Shown here: in pieces, positions 1 to 8,421 of the stretch
Numbering within the stretch: the stretch's first letter is position 1
Layout of the letters: each line of letters begins with the position of its first letter
Source: CAWDVH01 sp963805705
Lineage (GTDB): Bacteria > Actinomycetota > Actinomycetes > Streptosporangiales > Streptosporangiaceae
Direction: 5' to 3'
Assembly (NCBI GenBank): GCA_963805705.1
Contig: CAWDVH010000001.1
Location: 2,604,001 to 2,668,000 of the forward strand
Length of the DNA: 64,000 bases
Notes under the pieces: generated by a model
Told to the model about the DNA's origin: nothing
The model's database searches: none
Seen by the model: only the letters and a program-made list of their open reading frames with translations
Made by a program: the position numbers and the translations under genes

Positions 1-1
1 C

Positions 2-133
2 GCGGGCCCGCTGCTGCACACGCCGGGGCCGGGCCTGGCGGCACGGGCGCGGCTGCCGGGGGCCCGCCTGGTCCTGGCCAGCCGGGATTTGATCGTTTTC
101 CGGCTCCCGGCACCGGCAGCGCAGCGGGGCTGA
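2..133 (+). CDS. C-terminal 43 residues of an unidentified protein, cut by window start
   Basis: An open frame enters at the left edge and stops at TGA 131-133. The visible tail contains LVLASRDLIVFRLPAP, alternating hydrophobic and charged residues typical of a folded domain end rather than of a shadow frame. The next genes are DUF2613 and DUF3068 on the same strand. From memory, DUF2613 genes sit beside the arabinofuranosyltransferase gene aftD in mycobacteria, so this could be the end of a large envelope glycosyltransferase. That is an inference from synteny; the 43 residues themselves are not diagnostic. Confidence 0.45.
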   Translation, partial: AGPLLHTPGPGLAARARLPGARLVLASRDLIVFRLPAPAAQRG

Positions 134-245
134 CACCGGAAGGCCGTTACCGGGCCGCCCCCGCGGCCCGGCAGGGCCGGACAGCGGCCGTGAGCTGCGG
201 ATTCTCCGGGTACCCCCAGCGGAATGATCCTATTGCGCATACATA

Positions 246-274
246 TTGCCTTTTGGTCGGCCGCATCCTAGTCT
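246..274 (+). promoter_or_regulatory. Candidate sigma-70-type promoter for the DUF2613 gene
   Basis: TTGCCT at 246-251, a 17-nt spacer, then TAGTCT at 269-274. It lies in a locally AT-richer stretch about 70 nt before the GTG start at 344, with no gene in between. The match is partial, so this is a candidate only. Confidence 0.4.
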
Positions 275-343
275 TTGTGGCACGCTTGCTGCTGGCGTTG
301 CTGACTTGTGTCTCCCGCCCAGGCGGGGTCGAGGAGGATGATT

Positions 344-484
344 GTGTCCGGTATCACGCTGATCTTGGCTTCGATCGTGGTGGGGATAGTGCTCGCGGTC
401 GGGGCTGCGTTCACGGCAAGCTCAGTACTGACATCCCCGGCGCCGCCGACGAACCAGCAGCCCTACAACTACGGCACTCCCTGA
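344..484 (+). CDS. DUF2613-like small membrane or secreted protein
   Basis: A 46-residue protein: a single hydrophobic segment (residues 3-25, core LILASIVVGIVLAVGAAF) followed by a short polar tail with PAPPTNQQPYNYGTP. The size and plan (N-terminal TM or uncleaved signal, short outside tail) match DUF2613 proteins of actinobacteria, whose function is not established. A consensus AGGAGG at 332-337 ends right before an ATG at 338, which is too close to use it. It is spaced 6 nt from the in-frame GTG at 344, so GTG is chosen. A DUF3068 gene follows 299 nt downstream on the same strand. Confidence 0.6.
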   Translation: MSGITLILASIVVGIVLAVGAAFTASSVLTSPAPPTNQQPYNYGTP

Positions 485-692
485 TTCTGGCCCGGCGGAC
501 ATGGACACCTGGCACGGCACCCCGGTTAGTGCGGCATGCTCCGCGCGACCCGGAGTGCCGGGCATTCAGGCGTGTCCGGAGAATTGCGGTGAATGGTACT
601 GTTCAGCCGGTTTCCTCAGCGCGAGAATCAGGTCGGCCTTCCTGCCGGGAGGGTCGCGAAGTTCCCGTTATCGTTACGTGTCCAAATCGCGG

Positions 693-721
693 ATGACGTC
701 CGATGCGGTACCCGGTACAAT
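693..721 (+). promoter_or_regulatory. Candidate promoter for the DUF3068 gene
   Basis: ATGACG (693-698; TGAC core of a -35) and TACAAT (716-721; five of six to TATAAT) are separated by 17 nt, about 60 nt before the ATG at 784. The rest of the 485-783 gap shows no conserved reading frame. Confidence 0.45.
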
Positions 722-783
722 GTCCCGAAATTGTAGGAAAGTAACTAACGCCATGTCCTGGTGAACTATCCCTGGAGGGAACG

Positions 784-1746
784 ATGCGCCGTGTCGTCGG
801 GCTGACCCTGACCGGTCTGGGGGCATTCCTGCTCGCGCTTGCGCTGTTGCAGCGGTTTTATCTTCCTAACCAGGTCATCAAGTTCCCGCTGAATGTGTAC
901 CAGGTGGCCACTCTTTCGGGTTCCAACATGACCTATTTCAGCCCGAAGAACCTCACGACCCTGGGCGGCGTGACTCTGCAGTCCACCAGCACGACCGACG
1001 GCGACGTGGCCGCGGGGTCATCGTCCACTGCGGTGTGGCAGGAGTTCACCGCCCTGCAGGACGTCAGCAACAACCTGGCGGTCTCGTACACCAACCAGCG
1101 CCTGGGCTTTGACCGCCGCACCGGCGTGGTCATCAACTGCTGCGGGGCCCATGTCAACAACAACACGAACCTTCACCTGGGCGGGCAGGCCTACGTCTGG
1201 CCGTTCAACACGCAGCAGAAGACGTATCAGGTATTTGATACCACTCTGCTTCGGCCTGAGCCGTTCGCCTATGAGGGGACCACGACGGTCGATGGCATCA
1301 AGGTCTACCGGTTCGTCGAGCACGTATCCAATCAGCAGTTTGGCACCGAGTCGCTGCCTGGTGCGCTAGTCGGTGCCACCGGCCCGGCGCCGGTAACCCT
1401 GCCCGAGTTCCTGACGGAGACCAATACCTTCCTGGTCGACCCGGTAACCGGCGCCCCGCTGAGCGTTACCGAGAACCAGAACGTAACCCTCAGGGACAGC
1501 ACCGGGGCCACGCGGCTAGTGCTTCTTCAGGGCACGCTAACCTCGACGCCTGCATCCGTCGCGGATCTGGTCAGCATCAATAATTCCGCGCATGCGAAGA
1601 TCCTGCTGGTACAGGATGTCGGGCCGATCGTCGAGCTGGTGCTCGGAATCATCCTGATCGTCGTCGGGATCGTGATGCTCGTCAATAGGCATGATGATGA
1701 GGAACTGAGTTACGCGCACGAGGAGCCGGAAACCTCCACTGTCTGA
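784..1746 (+). CDS. DUF3068 (PorA-like) membrane protein
   Basis: 320 residues. The N-terminal helix (about residues 5-24) and a C-terminal helix (about 278-300, ELVLGIILIVVGIVMLV) flank a 250-residue domain that should lie outside the membrane, with a short acidic cytoplasmic tail. This is the DUF3068 architecture, a family named after a porin but without an established general function in non-mycolate actinobacteria. A vicinal cysteine pair (C119-C120, INCCGAH) is conspicuous in the outer domain. GGAGGG stands 5-10 nt before the ATG. A strong hairpin follows the stop. The family call is confident; the function is unknown. Confidence 0.75.
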   Translation: MRRVVGLTLTGLGAFLLALALLQRFYLPNQVIKFPLNVYQVATLSGSNMTYFSPKNLTTLGGVTLQSTSTTDGDVAAGSSSTAVWQEFTALQDVSNNLAVSYTNQRLGFDRRTGVVINCCGAHVNNNTNLHLGGQAYVWPFNTQQKTYQVFDTTLLRPEPFAYEGTTTVDGIKVYRFVEHVSNQQFGTESLPGALVGATGPAPVTLPEFLTETNTFLVDPVTGAPLSVTENQNVTLRDSTGATRLVLLQGTLTSTPASVADLVSINNSAHAKILLVQDVGPIVELVLGIILIVVGIVMLVNRHDDEELSYAHEEPETSTV

Positions 1747-1768
1747 ACAGTTTCTCGGCAGGCGCTGG

Positions 1769-1797
1769 CTGACCCCCGGGGGATTCCCGGGGGTCAG
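1769..1797 (+). terminator. Hairpin terminator after the DUF3068 gene
   Basis: A perfect 12-bp stem, CTGACCCCCGGG with CCCGGGGGTCAG, and a 5-nt loop (GGATT), 23 nt after the stop codon. It has no U tract, as is common in actinobacteria. Confidence 0.7.
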
Positions 1798-1813
1798 TCC
1801 ATGCCGAGATTTT

Positions 1814-1835
1814 TCAGGATCTTGTCAGGATCTTG
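1814..1835. repeat. 11-bp perfect tandem duplication
   Basis: TCAGGATCTTG occurs twice back to back in the gap before the acyl-CoA synthetase gene. Confidence 0.8.
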
Positions 1836-1913
1836 TCTGGCCAAACGGGGACATGCTCTACTTCTGTCTTGAGCGGGCGCGGTGGCGCGCCGGGTAGAAC
1901 AGGGAGGTCCGCG

Positions 1914-3461
1914 GTGGCTATAGGGTTCTGGCGCTGTGCGCAGGAGAGCCCGGAGTGGATCGCCGCGATCGAGGCGGATGGAACGGAGCACACCGCAGGT
2001 GACCTGCTCGGCCGGGTGAATCAGATCACCCACGGGCTGCGGGCCCGCGGGCTGCGGCCGGGAGACGGGATTGCCGCCGTACTGCCCAACGGCGTGCCGC
2101 CGCTGGAGCTGTACCTGGCCGCGCTCCAGGCGGGCTGGTATCTGACGCCGATCAACTGGCACTTCACCGCCCCGGAGATGGCGTATATCGTCCGGGACTG
2201 CGAGGCCAAGGCGTTGTTCGTGCATGAGCGCTTCGCGGCCGTCGCCACGGCCGCCGCTGACCTGGCGCACCTGCCGCCGGGGGCACGATTCAGCTATGGC
2301 CAGGTACCGGGCTTCACCTCGGTTGAGGCGCTGCGCGACGGGCAGCCGGTCAGCCTGCCGGCCGACCGGACTGCCGGTACCACCATGCATTACACCTCGG
2401 GCACGACCGGCAGGCCGAAGGGAGTGCGCCGCCCGCTGTCGGACCTGGACCCTGACGTGGCGGTCGAGCTCGCGTCGCTGCTGCTGCAGTTGTTCGGCAT
2501 CACGGCGGGGGCGCCCAACGTGCACCTGGTCACCTCGCCGAACTATCACACCGCGGTCACCGTCTTCGGCGGCGGTGCCCTGCATATGGGGCACACGCTG
2601 GTCTACATGGACACCTGGGACGCCGAGCGGGCGCTGGCCCTGGTCGAGCGGTACCAGGTGACCAACTCGCACATGGTGCCGACGCAGTTCAAGCGGATGC
2701 TCTCGCTGCCGGAGGAGACCCGCGCCCGCTACGACCTGACCTCGATGCAGTGGCTGATCCACGCGGCCGCGCCGTGCCCGATCGGGATCAAGCAGGCGAT
2801 GCTCGACTGGTGGGGCCCGTGCGTTTATGAGTACTACGCGGCCACCGAGGGCGGCGGGACGCTGGCCACCCCGCAGGACTGGATCGCCCGGCCGGGGACG
2901 GTGGGAACCGCATGGCCGATCAGCGAGGTGATCGTCGCTGACGATGCGGGCGCCCTCTGCCCGCCCGGCACGCCCGGCACGGTGTACATGAAGATGGGCA
3001 TGAGCGACTTCGAGTACAAGGACGATCCGGACAAGACCGAGGCCAACCGGCTGCGCGGGTTCTTCACCGTCGGCGACATCGGCTATTTCGATGACGGCGG
3101 CTACCTGTTCCTGTGCGACCGGAAGTCCGACATGATCATCTCGGGCGGGACGAATGTCTACCCGGCCGAGATCGAGGCCGAGATCATCATGCATCCCAAG
3201 GTCGCTGACGTGGCCGTCTTCGGCATCCCGGACGAGGACTGGGGCGAGCAGGTCAAGGCGGTGGTACAGCCCGCCGACGGCGTGCCGCCCTCCGACGAGC
3301 TGGCCGCCGAGATCCTGGCCTCGCTGGACGGGAAGCTGGCCCGGCTGAAGTGGCCGAAGAGCATCGAGTTCTCCGCCGAGCTGCCCCGCGACCCGAACGG
3401 CAAGCTGCTCAAGCGGCAGCTGCGCGACCCGTACTGGGCCGGCCAGAGCAGCGCCATCTAG
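1914..3461 (+). CDS. Fatty-acyl-CoA synthetase (AMP-forming, FadD-like)
   Basis: 515 residues. It activates a carboxylic acid to an acyl-adenylate and then to acyl-CoA. The ANL-superfamily motifs appear in order: P-loop YTSGTTGRPKG near residue 160, YYAATEGG near 306, GYFDDGGYLFLCDRKSDMIISGG near 388-412 (adenylate binding and hinge), and the C-terminal catalytic lysine in DPNGKLLKRQ near 495. GGGAGG at 1902-1907 is 6 nt from the GTG at 1914, so I prefer this start to an upstream in-frame ATG at 1833 that has no SD. The substrate cannot be read from sequence; it resembles medium- or long-chain FadD4-type enzymes. It converges on the LysR gene. Confidence 0.85.
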   Translation: MAIGFWRCAQESPEWIAAIEADGTEHTAGDLLGRVNQITHGLRARGLRPGDGIAAVLPNGVPPLELYLAALQAGWYLTPINWHFTAPEMAYIVRDCEAKALFVHERFAAVATAAADLAHLPPGARFSYGQVPGFTSVEALRDGQPVSLPADRTAGTTMHYTSGTTGRPKGVRRPLSDLDPDVAVELASLLLQLFGITAGAPNVHLVTSPNYHTAVTVFGGGALHMGHTLVYMDTWDAERALALVERYQVTNSHMVPTQFKRMLSLPEETRARYDLTSMQWLIHAAAPCPIGIKQAMLDWWGPCVYEYYAATEGGGTLATPQDWIARPGTVGTAWPISEVIVADDAGALCPPGTPGTVYMKMGMSDFEYKDDPDKTEANRLRGFFTVGDIGYFDDGGYLFLCDRKSDMIISGGTNVYPAEIEAEIIMHPKVADVAVFGIPDEDWGEQVKAVVQPADGVPPSDELAAEILASLDGKLARLKWPKSIEFSAELPRDPNGKLLKRQLRDPYWAGQSSAI

Positions 3462-3493
3462 CCGGGCCATCTAGCCCGGGTCATCTAGCCGGG
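3454..3493. repeat. Three 13-14-bp tandem repeats carrying CTAG stops for both convergent genes
   Basis: Units (c/t)CATCTAGCC(C)GGG at 3454-3466, 3467-3480 and 3481-3493. CTAG reads as TAG on both strands. The first unit holds the stop of the acyl-CoA synthetase (3459-3461) and the third holds the stop of the opposing LysR gene (3485-3487). Confidence 0.85.
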
Positions 3494-4402
3494 CGACGGT
3501 CCATCGGTCCTGGCCGCCTGAGCGAGGATGTCGATCAGGCGCACGCTGGCCGGCGGGTCGGGCGGATCGCCGTAGGTCACCGCGAAGACCTTCCGGCCGG
3601 CCCCCGGCAGCACGGTGGCGCGGATGCCGGGATGGCGCGCGGCGCGCAGGGCCAGGCCGGGCAGCATGGCGACGGCGAGGCCGGCCGCCACCAGGGCCTG
3701 GACCGCGGCGTAGTCGTCGGTGGTGAACGTGATCTTCGGGGTGAACCCGGCGGCGGCGCACTGGCGCAGCAGGGAACCGCGGCAGGTTTCGCATCCGGCG
3801 ATCCAGCGGCAATCCGCGTAGGCGGTCAGATCCGGACCACCGGCCGGTCCCTGCGCTGCGGTCAGCAGAAAGACCGGCTCGTCGAGCAGCAGCCGCCCGC
3901 GAGTGCCCTGGTCGGCGGCGCCCGGCGGGCCGGGGTCGGCGTCCTGCTGGTAGTGCCGGAAGACCAGCGCGACGTCGACATCGCCGGCGCGCAGCATCCG
4001 CAGCGCCTCCGGCGGCTCCGCCCCGGTCAGCATGAGGTCCAGGTCCGGGCACTCGGCGTCGAGCCGGGCCGCGGCGGCTGGCACGATCGCGGCGAGCGCG
4101 GACGGGAAGGCCGCGAGCCGTACCCGGCCCTCGCGGCCGCCGACGTGCGCCGCCAGCTCAGCCTCCGCGGCGTCGAGCCGGCCGATGATCTCAGCGGCCC
4201 GCTCGGCCAGCAGCCGGCCCGCGTCCGTGAGCTCTACGCCGCGGCCGGCCCGCTGCAGCAGCCGGGCGCCGGTCTCGGCCTCCAGCCGGGCGATGTGATG
4301 GCTGATCGACGGCTGGGCGTAGTTGAGGGCTCGCGCCGCCCCGGTGATCGAGCCGTGCCTGGCCACCGCGACGAGCACGCGCAGCCTGGTCACGTCCAGC
4401 AT
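3485..4402 (-). CDS. LysR-family transcriptional regulator
   Basis: 305 residues. The N-terminal winged HTH (about residues 4-62; ITGAARALNYAQPSISHHIA is the recognition region) is followed by a type 2 periplasmic-binding-like effector domain (about 90-295). LysR proteins are usually tetramers that bind T-N11-A dyads and respond to a small co-inducer. There is no SD before the ATG; instead TATAGT (4415-4410) sits 7 nt upstream, so the mRNA is probably leaderless. A 17-bp dyad at 4430-4446 overlaps the expected -35 region and suggests autoregulation. No divergent gene follows, and the neighbouring acyl-CoA synthetase is convergent, so the target is unclear. Confidence 0.85.
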   Translation of the reverse strand: MLDVTRLRVLVAVARHGSITGAARALNYAQPSISHHIARLEAETGARLLQRAGRGVELTDAGRLLAERAAEIIGRLDAAEAELAAHVGGREGRVRLAAFPSALAAIVPAAAARLDAECPDLDLMLTGAEPPEALRMLRAGDVDVALVFRHYQQDADPGPPGAADQGTRGRLLLDEPVFLLTAAQGPAGGPDLTAYADCRWIAGCETCRGSLLRQCAAAGFTPKITFTTDDYAAVQALVAAGLAVAMLPGLALRAARHPGIRATVLPGAGRKVFAVTYGDPPDPPASVRLIDILAQAARTDGPSPG

Positions 4403-4409
4403 GAAAACA

Positions 4410-4415
4410 ACTATA
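4410..4415 (-). promoter_or_regulatory. -10 element of a probably leaderless lysR promoter
   Basis: TATAGT on the minus strand ends 7 nt before the ATG (4402-4400). That places the transcription start at or next to the A of the start codon. Confidence 0.45.
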
Positions 4416-4429
4416 AATCGGCCCGGAGA

Positions 4430-4446
4430 AATAGGCCGGACCTATT
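4430..4446. promoter_or_regulatory. LysR-type operator dyad (T-N11-A)
   Basis: AATAGG-CCGGA-CCTATT is a perfect 6+6 bp dyad with a 5-nt centre. It contains T4432 and A4444 exactly 11 nt apart, the classic LysR box. It lies about 28-44 nt upstream of the lysR start, over the -35 region. Confidence 0.55.
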
Positions 4447-4684
4447 GACCTGGACGGTATTGCCTTGACGTCCAGCGCCGCCCCCCTTCTGAGCTGCATG
4501 AACGTCGCTAGTCGTGGCTGTCGGTCACTGACCCCCGCGGGGGCGGAGGCGAGCGCCGTCCCGCCATCTGGACGCTGCCGCCGCGAAAAAAATGCTGAGG
4601 ACCAATCCGGACACCTCCAGGGGCCGAATACGCACGCCGAGGCTCGGCCATCTGAGGGGCATGGCCGAGCTCGGCCAAGCGCGT

Positions 4685-4716
4685 CCCTCGGCTGGCGGCG
4701 CCCCGCCAGCCGAGGG
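4685..4716 (-). terminator. Hairpin terminator downstream of the ureohydrolase gene
   Basis: A perfect 14-bp stem, CCCTCGGCTGGCGG with CCGCCAGCCGAGGG, and a 4-nt loop (CGCC), about 70 nt past the stop of the minus-strand ureohydrolase. It has no U tract. Confidence 0.6.
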
Positions 4717-4787
4717 CATCGGCCATGCCGTGTCCGCCTCGGTGGCCCCATTTCGCATCCGGTCACGCCAGCGAGGTCGGCCGACCA

Positions 4788-5849
4788 TCAGCTGCCGGCT
4801 GGCTCCCGGCCCTCCAGCAGCGGCGCCTCCGGCCGCCGCACCTCCGGCCGCCGCCGCCCGGTCCCGGACTCGCCCGCCGCCTGCGCGTCCCGCTTGCGGC
4901 GCCAGGCAATCCCGGACAGCGCCTCCAGCACCACCCGGTTGGCCAGGTACGCGGTGATCTCCGCGTGGTCATACGGCGGCGCGACCTCCACCACGTCGAT
5001 CCCCGCCACCGGCAGCTCCATCGCGATCCGCCGGACCGCGTCGAGCAGCTGGCGGCTGGTCAGCCCGCCGGGCTCGGGCGTACCGGTGCCGGGCGCCATG
5101 CCCGGATCGACCACGTCGACATCCACCGACAGGAAGACCCCGTCGCACTCGTCGGTCGCGATGCCGAACGACTCGGTCAGGCACTCGTCCAGGCCCCTGG
5201 CCACCACCTCGGTCATCTCGTAGCTGCGCATCCGCTGCCCGGCCATCCAGTCCAGCGTCTCGGGCTCGGGCCAGTAGCCGCGCAGCCCGATCTGCAGGAA
5301 CCGGTCACCGCGGACCGCGCCCGACTCGATCAGCCGGCGCATCGGCGTGCCGTGCCCGTGCAGCGATCCGAACTGGGAATCGCCGGTGTCGGCGTGCGCG
5401 TCAAAATGGACCATCGAGAGCCGGCCCCAGCCGACGTGGCGGGCCACGCCGGTGGCATCGGGTAGCGCGATGGTGTGGTCGCCGCCGAGGATCACCGGGA
5501 TCGCGCCGCCGTGACAGGCCCGGTGCACGGCCTCCTCGAGCCGCCGCAGCGACAGCTCGGTGTCGCCGGACGGCATCTCCACATCGCCGGCGTCCGCCAC
5601 CCGCAGCTCGGCCAGCGGGTCGACGCGCAGGGCCAGGTGCGGCCGGGATCCGTCATGCGGCAGGTAGTCGGTGAAGCGGATCGCCTGCGGGCCGAATCTG
5701 GCCCCCGGCCGGTGCGACGTCCCCCCGTCGAACGGCGCACCGATGATCATGATGTCCGTTCCCGCCCAGGAGGCGGGGTCGGCCAGATCAGCCCTGGGCA
5801 CGCCGAGAAAGGTGGCGTCTGGTCCGTACATTCCGCCAAGTCGCGCCAT
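4788..5849 (-). CDS. speB: Agmatinase/guanidinobutyrase-type ureohydrolase
   Basis: 353 residues of the arginase/agmatinase superfamily, which hydrolyses guanidino compounds to urea and an amine. The binuclear Mn2+ ligand motifs are present: GGDHTI, HFDAHAD and SVDVDVVDPG. A basic, proline-rich tail of about 35 residues follows the fold. The start is ATG 5849 (MARLGGMYGPD), with GGAGG 7 nt upstream; a longer frame to 5900 has no SD. The gene begins inside the 3' end of the MMPL gene (62-nt overlap, same strand), so the two are probably co-transcribed. The substrate (agmatine, guanidinobutyrate or another) is not resolved, and the gene symbol is by family. Confidence 0.8.
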   Translation of the reverse strand: MARLGGMYGPDATFLGVPRADLADPASWAGTDIMIIGAPFDGGTSHRPGARFGPQAIRFTDYLPHDGSRPHLALRVDPLAELRVADAGDVEMPSGDTELSLRRLEEAVHRACHGGAIPVILGGDHTIALPDATGVARHVGWGRLSMVHFDAHADTGDSQFGSLHGHGTPMRRLIESGAVRGDRFLQIGLRGYWPEPETLDWMAGQRMRSYEMTEVVARGLDECLTESFGIATDECDGVFLSVDVDVVDPGMAPGTGTPEPGGLTSRQLLDAVRRIAMELPVAGIDVVEVAPPYDHAEITAYLANRVVLEALSGIAWRRKRDAQAAGESGTGRRRPEVRRPEAPLLEGREPAGS

Positions 5850-8172
5850 GAGTCGACCTCCGAAGGTCGAGCGTAGCGTCCGGCGCTGCCGCTCCACCAC
5901 GAGCGGCCGCCACCAGCTCGCCAGGCCCGCCGGGCAGGATGCGGGCCAGCGGTCGCGGCAGCCACCAGTTCGCCCGGCCGAGCAGCTGCATCACGGCGGG
6001 CACGAGCACCAGCCGGACCAGGGTCGCGTCGATCAGCACCGCGACCGCCAGGCCCAGGCCGACCTGCTTGACCGATGCGTTGGCGCCGAGCACGACGGAC
6101 AGGAACACCACCACCATGATCGCCGCGGCGGCCGAGATAACCCGCGCGGTGCTGGCCAGCCCGCTCGCGACCGAGGCGGCGTTGTCCCCGGTGGCGTCGT
6201 AGGCCTCGCGGATCCGCGAGATCAGGAACACCTCGTAGTCCATCGACAGGCCGAACAGGATCACGAACAGGAACACCGGCACCCAGGTCGTGACCGGCAT
6301 GGCCTCGGGGAACCCGAACAGCTGCCGGCCCCAGCCGTGCTGGCTGACCAGCACCAGCACGCCGTAAGCCGCGCAGATCGACAGCAGGTTCATGACCGCC
6401 GCCTTGACCGCGACGACCACCGAGCGGAACACCACCAGCAGCAGCAGCGTCGATATCAGGACCACCACGGCGACCAGCCAGGGCAGCCGCGAGCTGATGG
6501 CGCGGGTGAACGCCACGTTGCCCGCGTTCGGCCCGGTCAGGTAGGCGCGGATGCCGGTTCCCGCGGTGGCCCGCGGCAGCACGCGGTCCGTCAGCCGGTC
6601 CACCAGCGCGTTCGTGGCCGGGTCCTGCTCGCCCGTGGCCGGATAAGCGATCATCAGCGCCGCCTGCCCGTCCCGGCTCACCACGGCCCGGGTCACGCTC
6701 ACCACGCCGGGGGTGGCGCGCACGGCCGCCGCCAGGGCCGCGGTGCTCGCCCCGTCCCGCGGCCGGGCGGCGGCGATGATCAGCGGAGCATCGAACCCGG
6801 GGCCGAATCCGCGCGCCATCGTGGCGTAGCTCGCATACCCCATCGTGCCCCGCGCCTGCGCCGACTCATCCGGCATGCTCAGCTGCATGCCCAGGGCCGG
6901 CGCCGCCAGGGCCAGGATCGCGCCGGCGGACAGCGCCGCGGCCAGCACCGGCCGGCGCTGCACGACACCGGCCCACCGCTGCGCGGCCGGAACCCTGGCC
7001 GAACGGCCTGACGCGCGCCCGTCCCGCCCCCGCATCCGGGACTGCCGCGCCAGGTGCAGCCGGGACGGCCGGGCCAGGCGGGTCCCGGTGCAGCCGAGCA
7101 AGGCCGGCAGCAGGGTCAGCGAGGCCAGCACGGTCATCGCGACGGTCACGGCGGCCGCGACGGCGACGCCGTTCAGCAGCGGCTGGCGCAGGACGAGCAG
7201 GCCGAGCATTCCGATCGCCACCGTCGTCCCCGCGGTGAGCACCGACCGGCCCGCCGTGCGCATGGTGGTGACGATGGCCTGGCGCGGGGCCTGCGCCGCG
7301 CGTGTCGGCCGGGCCGGCCCCTGGCCGTCCGGCTCACCCCGCAGGGCCTCGCGGAACCTGGTCACCATGAACAGCGCGTAGTCGACTCCGACTCCGAGGC
7401 CAATCAGGGAGGCGATGATCGGGGAAAACGACGGCGCGGGGAACACGTGGCCCAGCAGCGCGATCAGCGATAGCCCCGAGGCGATGCCGAACAGCGCGGT
7501 GACCACCGGCAGGCCCATGGCCAGCACCGAGCCGAACGCGATCAGCAGCACCAGGGCCGCGGCGCCCACCCCGATGCCCTCGGTCGGGCCGCCGTACGGC
7601 GTCTCGGCCAGGTCCACGACGTCGCCGCCCAGGCTGAGCGTGAGGCCGTGGCCGGATGCCGCCCTGGCGTCGGCCATCAGCGCCAGGGCCTCGCGGTTGG
7701 AGATACCGGCCGTCGGCACGGCGAACTGCACCGTCGCGAACGCGATGTGCCCGTCCCGCGATATCTGCCCGCGCGAGGAGTAGGGACTGGTCACCGAGCT
7801 GACCCCGGCCGCGGTCGCGAGCGGGACCAGCGCCGCGGTGACCCGCTGCCGGACGGCGGGCGAGCGGACCGGGCCGGCGGAGCGGATGGCCAGGGTGAGC
7901 GCGTCGCCGGACTGCCGCGGGAAGTGCGCGCTCAGCAGCGCCTGGCCGGGATCGCTGCCGCCGAGGCTGTCATCGGCACCCGCGCCGTAGGCGGTCCACG
8001 CGAAGATCAGGAAGGCCACCCCGGCCAGCCAGGCGCCGATGGTCAGCCAGCGGTGCCGGTAGCAGGCGCGCCCGAGCCCGCCGAGGAGCCCGGCGCTCTC
8101 GCCGGGCCGCCCCGCGCGTCCGCCCGGCAGAACCTTGCGCTCGTTGGCGCCGAGGGGCGTGGGGTGGGACAC
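5788..8172 (-). CDS. MMPL/RND-family membrane transporter
   Basis: 794 residues with the MMPL plan: TM1 near residues 40-60 (WLTIGAWLAGVAFLIFAW), an external loop, a block of helices (about 190-360), a second long external loop after about 425, and a second helical block (about 590-740), i.e. two repeated halves. MMPL proteins export lipids or small hydrophobic compounds using the proton gradient. The start is GTG 8172, with AGGAG (8186-8182) 9 nt away; the in-frame ATG at 8181 abuts the SD. It overlaps the ureohydrolase gene and is divergent from an Lrp gene. The cargo is unknown. Confidence 0.8.
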   Translation of the reverse strand: MSHPTPLGANERKVLPGGRAGRPGESAGLLGGLGRACYRHRWLTIGAWLAGVAFLIFAWTAYGAGADDSLGGSDPGQALLSAHFPRQSGDALTLAIRSAGPVRSPAVRQRVTAALVPLATAAGVSSVTSPYSSRGQISRDGHIAFATVQFAVPTAGISNREALALMADARAASGHGLTLSLGGDVVDLAETPYGGPTEGIGVGAAALVLLIAFGSVLAMGLPVVTALFGIASGLSLIALLGHVFPAPSFSPIIASLIGLGVGVDYALFMVTRFREALRGEPDGQGPARPTRAAQAPRQAIVTTMRTAGRSVLTAGTTVAIGMLGLLVLRQPLLNGVAVAAAVTVAMTVLASLTLLPALLGCTGTRLARPSRLHLARQSRMRGRDGRASGRSARVPAAQRWAGVVQRRPVLAAALSAGAILALAAPALGMQLSMPDESAQARGTMGYASYATMARGFGPGFDAPLIIAAARPRDGASTAALAAAVRATPGVVSVTRAVVSRDGQAALMIAYPATGEQDPATNALVDRLTDRVLPRATAGTGIRAYLTGPNAGNVAFTRAISSRLPWLVAVVVLISTLLLLVVFRSVVVAVKAAVMNLLSICAAYGVLVLVSQHGWGRQLFGFPEAMPVTTWVPVFLFVILFGLSMDYEVFLISRIREAYDATGDNAASVASGLASTARVISAAAAIMVVVFLSVVLGANASVKQVGLGLAVAVLIDATLVRLVLVPAVMQLLGRANWWLPRPLARILPGGPGELVAAARGGAAAPDATLDLRRSTHGATWRNVRTRRHLSRRAQG

Positions 8173-8282
8173 GGTTCTCATCTCCTGCGAGCCTGGGTGT
8201 CTTGACGTCATCCATGCTCGCGATCACGCGCCGTCGCGGCGTCGTACGGCGGAAGGCACCTGGCCCGGCTCCTACTCGGAGC

Positions 8283-8292
8283 GAAGTACTTC
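8283..8292. promoter_or_regulatory. 10-bp palindrome in the MMPL/Lrp divergent gap
   Basis: GAAGTACTTC is a perfect palindrome in the 249-bp divergent region between the MMPL and Lrp genes. Lrp-type proteins often act on such shared regions. A role as an operator is only a guess. Confidence 0.25.
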
Positions 8293-8421
8293 CCGCGCAG
8301 TAGCGTTCCGCGGCTCGGCGGGCGGGGGCGCCGGGGAATCCGCGCATCGCGTACTCTTCCCACGCCGTCATCGCATGCGACCAGGCGGTGCGCGGGATGG
8401 CAAGAGCTGAGGGGTACGGCG

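Larger units (their letters stand above)
4403..4787. other. Gene-free 385-bp gap rich in palindromes
   Basis: No credible reading frame. It holds the lysR promoter and operator on the left, a 12-bp palindrome CCCCCGCGGGGG (4532-4543), a bulged 14-bp hairpin (4637-4651 with 4661-4674), a 14-bp self-palindrome GGCCGAGCTCGGCC (4663-4676) that competes with that hairpin, the strong hairpin at 4685-4716, and a small dyad GGCAT-CGGCC-ATGCC (4715-4729). Confidence 0.6.

Noticed and set aside
190..764. Two overlapping plus-strand frames of 168 and 87 residues
   Set aside because: Arg/Pro-rich, no domain, no SD; one runs over the DUF2613 gene in another frame and the other lies in promoter DNA.
1794..3470. 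558-residue minus-strand frame opposite the acyl-CoA synthetase
   Set aside because: Antisense shadow; composition is His/Arg/Gln-rich and the plus strand has every ANL motif.
4465..5465. Plus-strand frames antisense to the ureohydrolase and its 3' gap
   Set aside because: Low-complexity Pro/Arg/Ala text with no motif; they overlap a clear minus-strand gene.
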